A stretch of 64,000 bases of DNA from Methylomonas sp. AM2-LC (GCF_039904985.1 NZ_CP157005.1:2108001-2172000), one strand, 5' to 3'. Counted from the first letter of the stretch, positions 52,320 to 61,829 are shown. Program-made: numbers and translations. Notes: a model not told the origin generated them from the sequence alone.

Positions 52320-54170
52320 TTACAAAGACAGTCTTTCCACTTGGCGATCACCGCCGTAAATCCAGTTGACCAACATCCGCGTACCGGTAATGGCCGTAAA
52401 CATAGAGGTGATAATACCCAGTGCCAATACCACCGCAAAACCTTTTACCGGACCGGTACCAAAACCATATAACACTAAAGCAACCAGTAAGGTGGTAGTG
52501 TTAGAGTCAAAAATGGTCGCAAAGGCTTTTTCATAACCAATATAAATACTGGCTTGCGGGCTGTGACCATTGCGTAACTCTTCGCGGATACGTTCGTTAA
52601 TCAACACGTTAGCATCCACCGCCATACCCAGTGTCAATACGATACCTGCCATACCCGGTAAGGTTAAGGTCGCTTGCAACATGGATAAAATGGCGGTTAA
52701 AGCCAGCAAGTTAAAAAATAGTGCGAAATTGGCAATTAAACCAAAACCGCGATAATAAATTAGCATGAAAGCAACCACCAGGAAAAAGCCCACTTCAATG
52801 GACAAAATACCCTGATTAATATTTTCCTGACCCAGACTTGGACCAATGGTGCGTTCTTCAACAATTTCCACTGGTGCGGCCAGAGCGCCTGCTCTTAATA
52901 ATAATGCCAATGTGCGGGCTTCTTGAACATTATCCAAACCGGTAGTTTGGAAACGTTTGCTAAATGAGTCACGAATAGTCGCGACACTGATCACTTTTTC
53001 AACTTTTTCTTTATGTTGAACTTTTTGACCATCAACCACTTTGGTTTGCGATTTATACTCAATAAACACCACCGCCATGGGTTTGCCAATATTATCTTGG
53101 GTCATTTTGCCCATTTTTTTGGCGCCGACATTATCAAGCGTAATAAATACAGCCGGCGTGCCTTCCTGATCCAGACCAGACGAGGCATCAGTAATCTGAT
53201 CACCTGTCACAATCACCGCCCGTTTTAATAATACCGGACGTCCATTTTTGTCAGGGTAAATACGGCTACCTACAGGTACATGGCCTTCAACCGCCGATTG
53301 CACATCATGTTCAGTATCCACCAGGCGATATTCTAACGTAGCGGTGGTGCCTAACAGGTCTTTAGTGCTGGTGGTGTCTTGTACGCCAGGTAATTGCACC
53401 ACAATGCGATCTTCACCCTGTTGTTGGATGATAGGTTCGGCGACCCCTGTTTCGTTAATACGGTTACGTAAGGTGGTAATGTTTTGACCTAAGGCCGATT
53501 TTTTTAATTCTTTCAATTGCTTTTCAGGAATAGTTGCCAGCAATTCGCTATCGGTTTTTTCGTCTATATCCAACTGTCTAAAATCTTTATTCAATACTTC
53601 TATGGCAGCCGCTTTGGTTTCGTTATTATCCGGCAGACTGATTTTAATGCCATTGGCTTCTTTGGAAACCGATTGATAGCGGATTTTAGCGTCTCTGAAG
53701 GCGGAACGAATATCATTCACATAGCGTTCTTCATCCTGCTTGATGGCGGCATCCATATCCACTTCTAATAGAAAGTGAACCCCCCCGCGTAAGTCCAAAC
53801 CCAAATGCATGGGTTCTGCACCCAGTGCCCTTAGCCAACCCGGTGTGGCCGGTGCCAGACTTAAGGCCACTGTGGCATTGTTGGACATTTTAGCTTTTAA
53901 CAAATCAGCTACTTTTAATTGCTCGTCGGTATTGCTAAACCGAGCCAGAACTTTGCCATTGCTAAATTCAAATGATTTAGGCGTAAACCCAGCATCTTTA
54001 ATATTGGCTGCCACGCTATCTGCCTGTCTTTGCTCCAGCGGAGTAGACGTGGAGGAGGCCACTTGTACAGAAGGATCATTACCGTACAAATTTGGCAGCG
54101 AATAAATAAAACCGATAAGCAGAACGGTTAAGACTAGAACGTTCTTCCAGACAGGGAAATGATTTTGCAT
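52320..54170 (-). CDS. secD: Protein translocase subunit SecD
   Basis: 616 residues, full length. N-terminal TM and LYGNDPSVQVASS, P1 domain with LGLDLRGGVHFLLEVDMDAA, and the RND-like TM region with GMAVDANVLINERIREEL. It uses the proton gradient to assist late steps of Sec export. YajC lies 65 bp upstream. secF, normally next, is absent: a hairpin, a REP and ndk follow. Confidence 0.96.
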   Translation of the reverse strand: MQNHFPVWKNVLVLTVLLIGFIYSLPNLYGNDPSVQVASSTSTPLEQRQADSVAANIKDAGFTPKSFEFSNGKVLARFSNTDEQLKVADLLKAKMSNNATVALSLAPATPGWLRALGAEPMHLGLDLRGGVHFLLEVDMDAAIKQDEERYVNDIRSAFRDAKIRYQSVSKEANGIKISLPDNNETKAAAIEVLNKDFRQLDIDEKTDSELLATIPEKQLKELKKSALGQNITTLRNRINETGVAEPIIQQQGEDRIVVQLPGVQDTTSTKDLLGTTATLEYRLVDTEHDVQSAVEGHVPVGSRIYPDKNGRPVLLKRAVIVTGDQITDASSGLDQEGTPAVFITLDNVGAKKMGKMTQDNIGKPMAVVFIEYKSQTKVVDGQKVQHKEKVEKVISVATIRDSFSKRFQTTGLDNVQEARTLALLLRAGALAAPVEIVEERTIGPSLGQENINQGILSIEVGFFLVVAFMLIYYRGFGLIANFALFFNLLALTAILSMLQATLTLPGMAGIVLTLGMAVDANVLINERIREELRNGHSPQASIYIGYEKAFATIFDSNTTTLLVALVLYGFGTGPVKGFAVVLALGIITSMFTAITGTRMLVNWIYGGDRQVERLSL

Positions 54171-54235
54171 GGTTATTCCATTAAAAGCAGTGACAGTCAG
54201 ACTGTTAGTTACAGGGGTATAAAGTCAGACCAAGC

Positions 54236-54586
54236 TTAAATTTTAGGTTTTTTGTTGTTCAATGTTTTATAAGTACCCTTAGGCATCATATTGGCAATTT
54301 GATGGCGTTGCACTAGAATAAAACTGTTTTCGAAAACTTCAAGTTTAACAAAATTTTCATCCAGATCAATGACTTTTCCTAAAATGCCACCGCTGGTGAC
54401 CACTTCTGCACCTTTATCCAGTGCTGCCAGCATTTGTTTCTGCTCTTTGGTACGCTTTGCTTGCGGACGAATAAACAGAAAATAAAAAAACAGCAAAATA
54501 CCCGCAGGAAAAAGCATGCCTTCAAAGCCGGGTTGTACGCTAGTTGGTGCCGCTTGTGCCAAGGCATCAGAGATAAAAAAACTCAT
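54236..54586 (-). CDS. yajC: Sec translocon accessory subunit YajC
   Basis: 116 residues. One TM helix (GMLFPAGILLFFYFLFIRPQ) followed by the basic AKRTKEQKQMLAALDKG and the soluble EVVTSGGILGKVIDLDENFV. Forms a complex with SecDF. Operon with secD. Confidence 0.96.
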   Translation of the reverse strand: MSFFISDALAQAAPTSVQPGFEGMLFPAGILLFFYFLFIRPQAKRTKEQKQMLAALDKGAEVVTSGGILGKVIDLDENFVKLEVFENSFILVQRHQIANMMPKGTYKTLNNKKPKI

Positions 54587-54704
54587 TGTTATCCTCTATC
54601 TTGTTATCGTTATGTTGTATTAATGTCCAGCTAGCAAACTGGAAAACCCGCCTATTATGCCACACAAAACTCAGTTATCGTATTGGCTTTGCAGTCGTCT
54701 ATGC

Positions 54705-55565
54705 TCAGAACTGCCAGTGTCCGAGTTTTTCACCCAGTCTGACCGCTTTGCCAGCCTGCAAATCGTCATTCCAAGTGGCCTTGTTTTCAGCAAACAAGAC
54801 AATAATGGTAGAACCCATATTAAAACGCCCCATTTCCGCGCCTTTAGCCAGTTGTGGTGCATCTACGCTATACTGCCAGCTACGTGGTTCTTTGCAAGAC
54901 GGTGGGGTTACTACGCCGTGCCACACTGTTTCAACGCTAGATACAAAAATAGCGCCCACCAGTATCAATGCCACTGGACCTGCTTCACTATCAAAAATAC
55001 AGGCCACCCGTTCATTACGTGCAAATAAATTAGGCACGTTATTCACGGTCGTGCCATTAACACTAAACAAGCGCCCAGGAATATGCACCATTTCTGTTAA
55101 GGTGCCAGACAATGGCATGTGCAGACGATGGTAATCTTTGGGTGACAGATAAATTGTGGCAAAACTGCCGTTAACAAACGGCTTGGCGCGGTCGCTATTG
55201 CCACCTAGCAATTCTTCAACCGTATAGCTATGGTCTTTGGCTTGAAAAATTCTACCCTCAGTAATAGCTCCGGCCTGGCTGATAACACCATCGGCAGGGC
55301 TGGCTATAGCCTCGGCTTCCGCCGTAAGCGGACGCGCACCTGCTTGCAGTTCACGGGTAAAAAACTGGTTAAAATTCTTATAAGCGTTTATGTCTGGCTG
55401 TTTAGCCTCGCTCATATTCACGCCATACACCTTAATAATGGTACGAATAAAAAAGTTTTTCCACAGGCGGTTTTCGCAATGCGTCAATTTAGACAGCCAC
55501 TGCGATAATAAATGATGTGGCAGCAGATATTGGGGGAGTACAGTTACAATTTCTTTAAAGGTCAT
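54705..55565 (-). CDS. psd: Phosphatidylserine decarboxylase proenzyme
   Basis: 286 residues. ASPADGVISQAG, FVNGSFATIYLSPKDYHRLH and the self-cleavage site MGST near residue 252 (FNMGSTIIVLF). The usual LGST is MGST here; the essential Ser is kept and will become the pyruvoyl group. It makes phosphatidylethanolamine at the inner membrane. The start overlaps the FlhB-like gene by 11 bp. Confidence 0.96.
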   Translation of the reverse strand: MTFKEIVTVLPQYLLPHHLLSQWLSKLTHCENRLWKNFFIRTIIKVYGVNMSEAKQPDINAYKNFNQFFTRELQAGARPLTAEAEAIASPADGVISQAGAITEGRIFQAKDHSYTVEELLGGNSDRAKPFVNGSFATIYLSPKDYHRLHMPLSGTLTEMVHIPGRLFSVNGTTVNNVPNLFARNERVACIFDSEAGPVALILVGAIFVSSVETVWHGVVTPPSCKEPRSWQYSVDAPQLAKGAEMGRFNMGSTIIVLFAENKATWNDDLQAGKAVRLGEKLGHWQF

Positions 55566-55848
55566 TTTGAAAGTTTTCCGGTGTTTTTCCGCTCAGATAA
55601 TAGGCAAAAGCGATGATTTCAGCCACGGCAATATACAGTTGTGGAGGAATTTCATCGCCGAGTGGAATATGTGCCAATACGCGGGCCAATTCTGGATCGG
55701 TTTGCAGGGGAACGCCGTGTTTTTCGGCAATTTCCAGAATTTGGTGTGCAGTAAAACCTTCCCCTTTAGCGGTGACTTTAGGGGCATTTTTGCCATCGTA
55801 TTTTAAAGCAACGGCAATATCACTGGTGTAATAGGTTTTACTGCTCAT
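55555..55848 (-). CDS. FlhB-like C-terminal-domain protein (EscU/YscU family)
   Basis: 97 residues corresponding to the cytoplasmic FlhBc domain alone: SDIAVALKYDGKNAPKVTAK, GVPLQTDPELARVLAHIPLG, DEIPPQLYIAVAEIIAFAYY. The autocleaved NPTH motif of true FlhB is replaced (KYDGKNAPKV), and the membrane domain is missing. Such stand-alone proteins accompany flagellar or unknown functions. Coupled to psd by an 11-bp overlap. Confidence 0.88.
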   Translation of the reverse strand: MSSKTYYTSDIAVALKYDGKNAPKVTAKGEGFTAHQILEIAEKHGVPLQTDPELARVLAHIPLGDEIPPQLYIAVAEIIAFAYYLSGKTPENFQNDL

Positions 55849-55854
55849 CAGGGC

Positions 55855-56244
55855 TTAGGGCAGGGTAACCACGCTGGGTGCTACCCAGTTTGGGTCACGA
55901 TGCTCAACCACTACCGTGGTATAGATGCCACCGCGCACGTTAAAATCGGCACGCAGACGCATAAAGCTAGGGTTAATGCGGCTGGCGATATGGTCCAGTA
56001 TTTCATTAGTAACCGCTTCATGAAAAGCACCGCGTTCACGGAATGTCCACATATACAATTTCAGCGATTTTAATTCCACGCACAGTGCAGCAGGTACATA
56101 TTCAAGAGTTAGCTTGGCAAAGTCAGGCTGACCCGTCATAGGACATAAGCAGGTAAACTCGGGTATATCAATACGAATGGTAAAGTCGCGGCCCGGTCTG
56201 GGGTTATCGAAGGTACTGAGTTCAGTGCTGGGTTGGGTGGTCAT
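55855..56244 (-). CDS. queF: NADPH-dependent preQ0 reductase QueF
   Basis: 129 residues from ATG 56244. Unimodular type. [17 protein letters not shown] contains nucleophile Cys34 and Asp41; [20 protein letters not shown] follows. It reduces the nitrile of preQ0 to preQ1 in queuosine synthesis. Six bases separate it from the FlhB-like gene. Confidence 0.95.
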   Translation of the reverse strand: MTTQPSTELSTFDNPRPGRDFTIRIDIPEFTCLCPMTGQPDFAKLTLEYVPAALCVELKSLKLYMWTFRERGAFHEAVTNEILDHIASRINPSFMRLRADFNVRGGIYTTVVVEHRDPNWVAPSVVTLP

Positions 56245-56403
56245 GGTCGTAGTATGCAAACGCTAAAAAAGCGTATTTTACCAGTTTTTGCAGCAAATTT
56301 ATTTTTAGTCCAGTTGTTTTGAATGCCGAGTGGCTAGCCAAATGCCAAAGTTTGATGATTTGTAAGGAATGTAAGCCAGCCTAGCATGAGCAAACGCCAA
56401 ATG

Positions 56404-56426
56404 GCGCATCTATCGCGACAGATGCG
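56404..56426. repeat. Dispersed palindrome shared with 52.3 kb
   Basis: GCGCATCTATCGCGACAGAT then GCG, differing by two bases from the hairpin at 52267-52289. It lies in the 436-bp gap 56245-56680, which otherwise shows no gene. Confidence 0.6.
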
Positions 56427-56680
56427 TTTTACTTTGTGCGGCACAGGCTATAGCTCCTTGATTTTAATTGCAAAAAAATTGCGCTGAATCGTGGTAATAA
56501 TTTTTGCTTTTGCTTGCAGCCCGGCTTAGGGGTAAAGTAAGCAAGTTACTGATGTGCAAAACACACTGGCAGGGTTTGCTTGTAGGATGGTGAGACGGCA
56601 AGAAGTCCAACCATCCAAGCGGGTAGGTATTAGGTGTTGAGTGCCTCTTGGTTGTCACTTTTTTTAAATCTGGAACTTTT

Positions 56681-57043
56681 ATGCTGAAACATACCCATTT
56701 ACTCTTCGTTGCGATTGTCGTGCTCTTATTTATCGCTAGAGTGTTAATCGCGCAGTTTAAACCCGAATTATTAGCCGCCAAATGGATGAAAATTACCCCG
56801 CATGTTCTGGCTACCTTATTGTTACTCACCGGGGTGGGTTTAGTTTTTGAAGGAAACTGGCTGGCTGGCGATTACGGCTGGATAATAGCCAAAATAATAG
56901 CCATGTTTGCCTTTATCGGCTTGGGTATAGTTGCTATACGCGCTCAGGGCGATAATCGCTGGTATGCGTTTGCAGGTGCATTAATTGTGGTGGTATATAT
57001 CGTCAAAGTAGCCTTTACCAAGCAAGCGTTTTTCTTTCTGTAA
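56681..57043 (+). CDS. SirB2-family membrane protein
   Basis: 120 residues from ATG 56681. Four TM helices with the SirB signature LLFVAIVVLLFIARVLIAQF, then WMKITPHVLATLLLLTGVGL. The role is unknown. Independent transcript likely. Confidence 0.85.
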   Translation: MLKHTHLLFVAIVVLLFIARVLIAQFKPELLAAKWMKITPHVLATLLLLTGVGLVFEGNWLAGDYGWIIAKIIAMFAFIGLGIVAIRAQGDNRWYAFAGALIVVVYIVKVAFTKQAFFFL

Positions 57044-57091
57044 AGATGGATACTCTTAAATTCAATGACGAAAGCCGTAGCTAAATCAATG

Positions 57092-57120
57092 GCTGGGTTA
57101 GGCGCTAGCCGTAACCCAGC
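57092..57120. repeat. REP-like palindrome, family 2
   Basis: GCTGGGTTA, loop GGCGCTAGCCG, TAACCCAGC: a perfect 9-bp stem. It lies in the 248-bp gap after the SirB2 gene. Identical to the core at 58945-58973. Confidence 0.8.
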
Positions 57121-57291
57121 ATATCGGCTAACGGTAATAGTCACCAAAGTGATGATTTTGCGTGTGGTAGCGTACAGACCTTAAGGTTAGAGATTTTATA
57201 AACTGATCTTAATCGTACAAAGTTTGAAAATGGAGCAAATGCTTTAATTCAAACCTTAATTTAACCCGCAGTATCATCAACGAGGTGCTTA

Positions 57292-57648
57292 ATGAATAGC
57301 TTTACAACCAAACAAACAGCTGTAGATTCGCTGCAAACCTTAAAAAAAATAACCGCGACTGTTTATCTTTGCCAAGTACTTGCCTTTACCTTATTAGGTT
57401 TGCCATTACTATTGGGGGTGGCCATCAATTTCTATAAACGCAAAGAAGTAGAAGGTACTTGGCTGGAGTCACATTTTAATTCCCAGATTAAAACCACCTG
57501 GATAGCCTTGGCAGGCTTTGCCATTTCCGGCCTGACTTTTGAATTTGGCGTTGGTTTTGTTACCTTGGCCATGACTTTAATCTGGATGATTTTCAGAATA
57601 GCAGTTGGCTGGTATGCGTTGACAGACGGCAAGCCTGTAGAAGATTAA
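57292..57648 (+). CDS. DUF4870-like membrane protein
   Basis: 118 residues with three TM segments (28-48, 66-82, 86-108). GTWLESHFNSQIKTTWIALA and AVGWYALTDGKPV are typical of the DUF4870/Tic20-like small membrane family. Function unknown. Confidence 0.8.
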   Translation: MNSFTTKQTAVDSLQTLKKITATVYLCQVLAFTLLGLPLLLGVAINFYKRKEVEGTWLESHFNSQIKTTWIALAGFAISGLTFEFGVGFVTLAMTLIWMIFRIAVGWYALTDGKPVED

Positions 57649-57738
57649 TTGACTTGCCACAAAGATTAACAGAGTAAGGGAATTTAACGCCATCATCAGC
57701 GCCAAATTCCCCATACTTAAAAAGCGAAGCAAACTTGT

Positions 57739-58752
57739 TTAAACCGTCAGTCGCGATTTCAGATTTTTAGCAAGACTTCTGAACCCCATACCCAGTAACC
57801 CACTTAACATCAGTAAAGCTGAGGTGGGAAGCGGCACTGAGGATACAACCGTCAAACTTTCCAGATTAGACACAAAGCGGCCCGCCTTGGTATCACCCGG
57901 TAATACTATGCGCGCAAAACCGTTTGTTCCCAAAGAACCACCGCCAAGTCCATAGGCCAAAATATCATTTAGATTGCCATATAAGGGATTAAGCTCTTCC
58001 AGCGATAGGATGGCTTGGTAGTTGTCCGTACCGGTAGCGATTACATATTCATTGGCTAAGGTGGCCGGGTCGGTTGAAAGCCCTGCCTGAAGCAGTAGAT
58101 TCCATAGCGAGACGCCATTATAAGTATTGGTGCCTATAGTGACATTATCAGTGCCTAGCGTGTTCGGCAAATTAGCTGCACTGTAAACGGTTGGATTACT
58201 GACTAAGCCATTCACTACAAAGCTGGTATTTTGTCCGCCTGCACCTGCGCCTGAATAATCGACATGTCCAATGTTCAGGCTGCTTAAATTAGTAATATTT
58301 GCGCCGTCAGCGGCAATAATACTGGCATTACTTAAAGCGCCATTACTGTCACTGTAAGCAATAATATCGTTCAAATTGCCGAAACCACTGCCACTCAAAC
58401 TGCCTAAAGCATAGGTAAAACTGGAGCCGCCGCTGCCAGACGCGACCACATAGTCGCGCAAAATATCATTCTTAGGCACTTTCGGATCGGTTGCAACCAC
58501 AGAGTTAAGGTAACTAAACAGTGAAACGCCCGTGTAGGTATCACTGCCAACCGTCACGCTCTTAACGGCAGACGCATGCTGGCTTGCATAAGTTTGCAAG
58601 TCGGCAATCGTAAAACTAGTGGGACTGGAGGCGCTTAAAAATCCACCTAGACTCACGGCTGTGTCAGCTGAGGCTGTCGTTGCCGAGCTTAATAACAAGA
58701 GTGCCGATCCAAAAGTGGAGGCCCAGCTCAGCGGTAGTTTTATTTCTAACAT
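57739..58752 (-). CDS. PEP-CTERM protein with two oxidoreductase-molybdopterin-like repeats
   Basis: 337 residues. A signal peptide ends about residue 29. Two homologous domains follow (about 45-150 and 185-300). Each has a TYTGVSLFSYL / TYNGVSLWNLL block, DYVVASGS / EYVIATGT, and GNLNDIIAY / GNLNDILAY. They resemble the sulfite-oxidase/molybdopterin-binding fold without its cofactor Cys. The C-terminus VPLPTSALLMLSGLLGMGF and basic KNLKSRLTV (306-337) is a PEP-CTERM exosortase signal. A sorted surface protein; no function known. Confidence 0.83.
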   Translation of the reverse strand: MLEIKLPLSWASTFGSALLLLSSATTASADTAVSLGGFLSASSPTSFTIADLQTYASQHASAVKSVTVGSDTYTGVSLFSYLNSVVATDPKVPKNDILRDYVVASGSGGSSFTYALGSLSGSGFGNLNDIIAYSDSNGALSNASIIAADGANITNLSSLNIGHVDYSGAGAGGQNTSFVVNGLVSNPTVYSAANLPNTLGTDNVTIGTNTYNGVSLWNLLLQAGLSTDPATLANEYVIATGTDNYQAILSLEELNPLYGNLNDILAYGLGGGSLGTNGFARIVLPGDTKAGRFVSNLESLTVVSSVPLPTSALLMLSGLLGMGFRSLAKNLKSRLTV

Positions 58753-58940
58753 AAGTATGATCCTAAGGTCTGATTAATAAATTGCCAGGTATAGGCGAAT
58801 GCGCAACATGGCTTAAGCTTATTCGATGTATATATACAAATATAACGTTAAATGAATTTGTAGCTTGCGTCAAATAGAAAAAAACAATCAGTGGGGTAGA
58901 ATGCTACTTTTTTGAGGAAAAATTATTTTAAATCAATGGC

Positions 58941-58973
58941 GTAGGCTGGGTTAGGCGCTAGCCGTAACCCAGC
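58941..58973. repeat. REP-like palindrome, family 2, with GTAG
   Basis: GTAG (58941-58944), then GCTGGGTTA, GGCGCTAGCCG, TAACCCAGC. Between the methyltransferase gene and the PEP-CTERM gene. Confidence 0.82.
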
Positions 58974-59000
58974 ATGACCGCTTGGCAACAAGATAAGTGA

Positions 59001-59732
59001 TTATTTTGTGCCACTGATAAGCGCATTGACCCCTTGGCGGTAATGCAGAGTAACGGCTTGAAAACCAATTGTTTGCATGCTTTGCAGCGCGGGTTGCAGA
59101 CGCATAATGTGATCAGGCGATTCGTCGCTAAATAAATGCACTATCCATTCTGCCAACAGATCCGGGCGTTGCATTTTGGTGAATACTTGGCAATATTCAC
59201 GCGCCTCTGCTTGGGTAAGACGTAAATGCTCCAGACTGTTATCCACTGCATAACGATCACCATTGACAAACAATCCACCCGGCTTCAACACGCGATAAAT
59301 TTCGTGTAAAACTTGTTCGCGATAGCCATCCAGAAAATTATGGATAGCATAGGCACTGGCGACCACATCCAGGCTAGCACTGGGCGTGGCTTGCAAATGT
59401 GACAGGGCATCTACCTCAAGCAAGCTAACAAAGTTTTCTGATATTGCCGAGTTAAGGTTAACAGCCGCTTGCTCCAGCATATCGGGTGCGTTGTCGATAC
59501 CCGTCAAGCGGGAATTAGGGCTGTGGCGTAACAATTGCTTTGTGGTAAAGCCAGTGCCGCAACCGATTTCCAATATCTCTATGCTGTCTAAAGCATTAGA
59601 CTCTTTCCAGTGACCAACAAATTCACCAATACGCTGACTAATATCAGCTGCAGCCGGGCAAATGATATGTAAGAGATTATATTCTTCAGCGATGGGGCCA
59701 TCAAACAAACGTTCAGCGACAATTGTGCTCAT
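59001..59732 (-). CDS. Class I SAM-dependent methyltransferase
   Basis: 243 residues. Motif I LEIGCGTGFTTKQLL, motif II TGIDNAPDMLEQA, motif III HEIYRVLKPGGLFVNGD. Small-molecule type (UbiE/Methyltransf_25 group). The substrate is unknown. Monocistronic. Confidence 0.9.
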   Translation of the reverse strand: MSTIVAERLFDGPIAEEYNLLHIICPAAADISQRIGEFVGHWKESNALDSIEILEIGCGTGFTTKQLLRHSPNSRLTGIDNAPDMLEQAAVNLNSAISENFVSLLEVDALSHLQATPSASLDVVASAYAIHNFLDGYREQVLHEIYRVLKPGGLFVNGDRYAVDNSLEHLRLTQAEAREYCQVFTKMQRPDLLAEWIVHLFSDESPDHIMRLQPALQSMQTIGFQAVTLHYRQGVNALISGTK

Positions 59733-59956
59733 TTCTTACCTGTAATAAAGGGTGGATTTAATTCTGGCGTGCAGTTTGACGGATATTAGCGTCAAAAAAC
59801 ATCGTCCGAGGTGTTATATAGTTTAGGATTTTACTTAAGTCGATTCGTGACTATTTCGACTTTCTCATCTGTCATAGTCTCAAAGCAACTGCGTTTAGTA
59901 AAGTATGAAATTGCTATCGGGTACTTGACTCGGTTTTGACTAACAACAAATACCAG

Positions 59957-60253
59957 TTACTGCATGCCGGTGCTAGCACGTCCGCAATAAACATAATTTG
60001 CCTTTTGCAATTGATACAAATCGTAAGGCGCTAAAATCACATCAGTTGCCAAGCTAAACGGAAGGTCAAGAACACCCCCTGCGACCACCCAAGGCTCTGC
60101 TGTATCCATCATAAATTCGGTGGTATCGCCGATAACACCACCAAAAAACATGCCGCACGTGGGCGGCTCAGCCATCATTGCCCGTCCCCACATGCCCGCG
60201 CAACCGGAGAGGGCTAAACACGCCATTGTTAATACTAGGCATTTAATCAGCAT
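59957..60253 (-). CDS. YceK/YidQ-family lipoprotein
   Basis: 98 residues from ATG 60253. Lipobox LALSGC (Cys18). VLDLPFSLATDVILAPYDLY is the DUF1375 (YceK/YidQ) signature, preceded by CGMFFGGVIGDTTEF. An outer-membrane lipoprotein of unknown function. Confidence 0.83.
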   Translation of the reverse strand: MLIKCLVLTMACLALSGCAGMWGRAMMAEPPTCGMFFGGVIGDTTEFMMDTAEPWVVAGGVLDLPFSLATDVILAPYDLYQLQKANYVYCGRASTGMQ

Positions 60254-60447
60254 GTTGATAAATGGGTATTCGGAATTGGGTGTTGAAGAGTTAAAGTTTG
60301 GCTGAGTCAAAAAAACCATTGATTGTTGAAAACAATGAAAAACCAACTTTCAATTCTACCTTGTCGAATGTTGAAAATTACCGTATCCCTGAAATTCGAA
60401 CTAGCAATATTTCGAGAAAATCACAGGTGGCTACCGGCTCCGTCCAT

Positions 60448-60655
60448 CCATAACCGGCAGTTGTGGACGCCGGCGAAATTCTCGATACCTAAGTTCAGCG
60501 AATGACAGCTTTTCGGCAAGCAACCTTGAGTCGTGTTTGGCTTGACCCGGCCATAACCGGACACTGAGGAAGCTGGCGAAATTTTCCATCCCTTAATTCA
60601 GCGAATGGCAGCTTTTCGGCAAGCAACCTTGCGTCCTCTTTGGCTTGACCCGGCC
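60448..60655 (+). repeat. Tandem repeat, two units of about 103 bp
   Basis: Units begin at about 60448 and 60551. Shared blocks: CCATAACCGG, GGCGAAATT, TTCAGCGAATG, CAGCTTTTCGGCAAGCAACC and TTTGGCTTGACCCGGCC. Period 103 measured at GGCGAAATT (60472 and 60575). It lies in the gene-free stretch 60254-61086, where no gene was convincing. Confidence 0.85.
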
Positions 60656-61086
60656 AATTGCCGTCGTTCGGGGTAACTTTCCAATTTCAATAGTTAAGGC
60701 ATCTTCTAACCCAGTCGACTGTCCGGTATCGGCACCGGCTCGCAATTCATATTCGCGGGCTCACAATATTTGCAATTGTAGAATACCCCTGATTTCGTCT
60801 CATTTAGGTCTAGACTTTCATGCTGAAGTGTCTCAAAAACCAAAATAAACCCTATTGATACGTAAAAGTTGTCTCAATGGCGGTGTACCGTAAGGGTATA
60901 CCCAAAATGGACGCCCTAATTGACAACCACACCTATTTAACTGAAGTTTCCCAGTTTTTGAGTCAGCAGCCTATACAAGGAAAACGAATTAAATTGGGGT
61001 TTGCCATAAACGATGCAAACCCTGCGTTAAATACCCACTCCGCATTAATAGCGGGCTTAGGGCATTTAAAAATTGGGAAACTTCAG

Positions 61087-61497
61087 CTATTTAATAGACT
61101 CAGAACCAATAAGGCTCATGCCACTATCCCGGGCGGCTTTAACGTCAAAAGTGACTACGGAACTGCAACCTGCATTGAATGATGAATGCTTTATTAGGCA
61201 ATCTGGGAAATCCGCTTTACCCTCCTTGTAATTGCGTAACGCTTTCCAAACAATATCTGCGTTCTGAACGATGATGTGCTTGGTGTGCATCAAGCTCTCT
61301 AGCACATTGCTTATTTCAGCGTTACTTGAACCATAGCAGCTAGACAGAACCCAAACCAGCTCCACCAAGCTAACAACAGTAATATAAGCCTCTAAACCAG
61401 TTGAAAGGGATTCTAAAAGCGCGTTTGCCTGTTCAGATTGAATGGGGTCGTCTTGGGTAATGTAACGAACCAATACATTCGTATCTAGGCCGATCAC
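61087..61497 (-). CDS. vapC: PIN-domain toxin VapC
   Basis: 136 residues. Metal-site acids: Asp5 in MIGLDTNVLVRY, Glu46 in VSLVELVWVL, Asp96/Asp99 in KADFPDC and Asp118 in VVTFDVKAA. RNA endonuclease, probably against tRNA. Its ATG overlaps the antitoxin stop by 4 bp. Confidence 0.92.
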   Translation of the reverse strand: MIGLDTNVLVRYITQDDPIQSEQANALLESLSTGLEAYITVVSLVELVWVLSSCYGSSNAEISNVLESLMHTKHIIVQNADIVWKALRNYKEGKADFPDCLIKHSSFNAGCSSVVTFDVKAARDSGMSLIGSESIK

Positions 61498-61736
61498 TTA
61501 GCCTTTGCCCCATTTGAAGCAATAGCCTCGCTCATTTCCTCTATGGTTACCGGTTTGCTTGGTTTCTTGACCATGCCTTTTAAAGCGCTCACTGGCAAGG
61601 TGGCCGCCAACAATTCAAAGCGCCCCGATTCCACCTGGACAAACTCAACCTTGTCGCCTGCTGAGATACCGAGTGCCGCCCGAACCGTAGCAGGAATAGT
61701 TATCTGCCCTTTGCTGGTGATTGTCGATGTTGCCAT
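61494..61736 (-). CDS. AbrB/SpoVT-type antitoxin
   Basis: 80 residues. MATSTITSKGQITIPATVRA, then ALGISAGDKVEFVQV, is a swapped-hairpin AbrB domain. A C-terminal peptide (KPSKPVTIEEMSEAIASN) would wrap the VapC toxin. It represses the operon, probably through the palindrome 94 bp upstream. Confidence 0.92.
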   Translation of the reverse strand: MATSTITSKGQITIPATVRAALGISAGDKVEFVQVESGRFELLAATLPVSALKGMVKKPSKPVTIEEMSEAIASNGAKAK

Positions 61737-61829
61737 AATAAATCCCTAAATCGTTGTAACATTTTTGCTTATTAGGTCATGCCCCTAACTTACTAGGCAA
61801 AAACCGCATAAGATTACAATATTGCTTCA

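Noticed and set aside
60877-61182. A 101-codon open frame on the plus strand
   Set aside because: Its second half is antisense to the well-supported VapC gene and no family is visible. A gene remnant is possible in the first half, but support is too weak.
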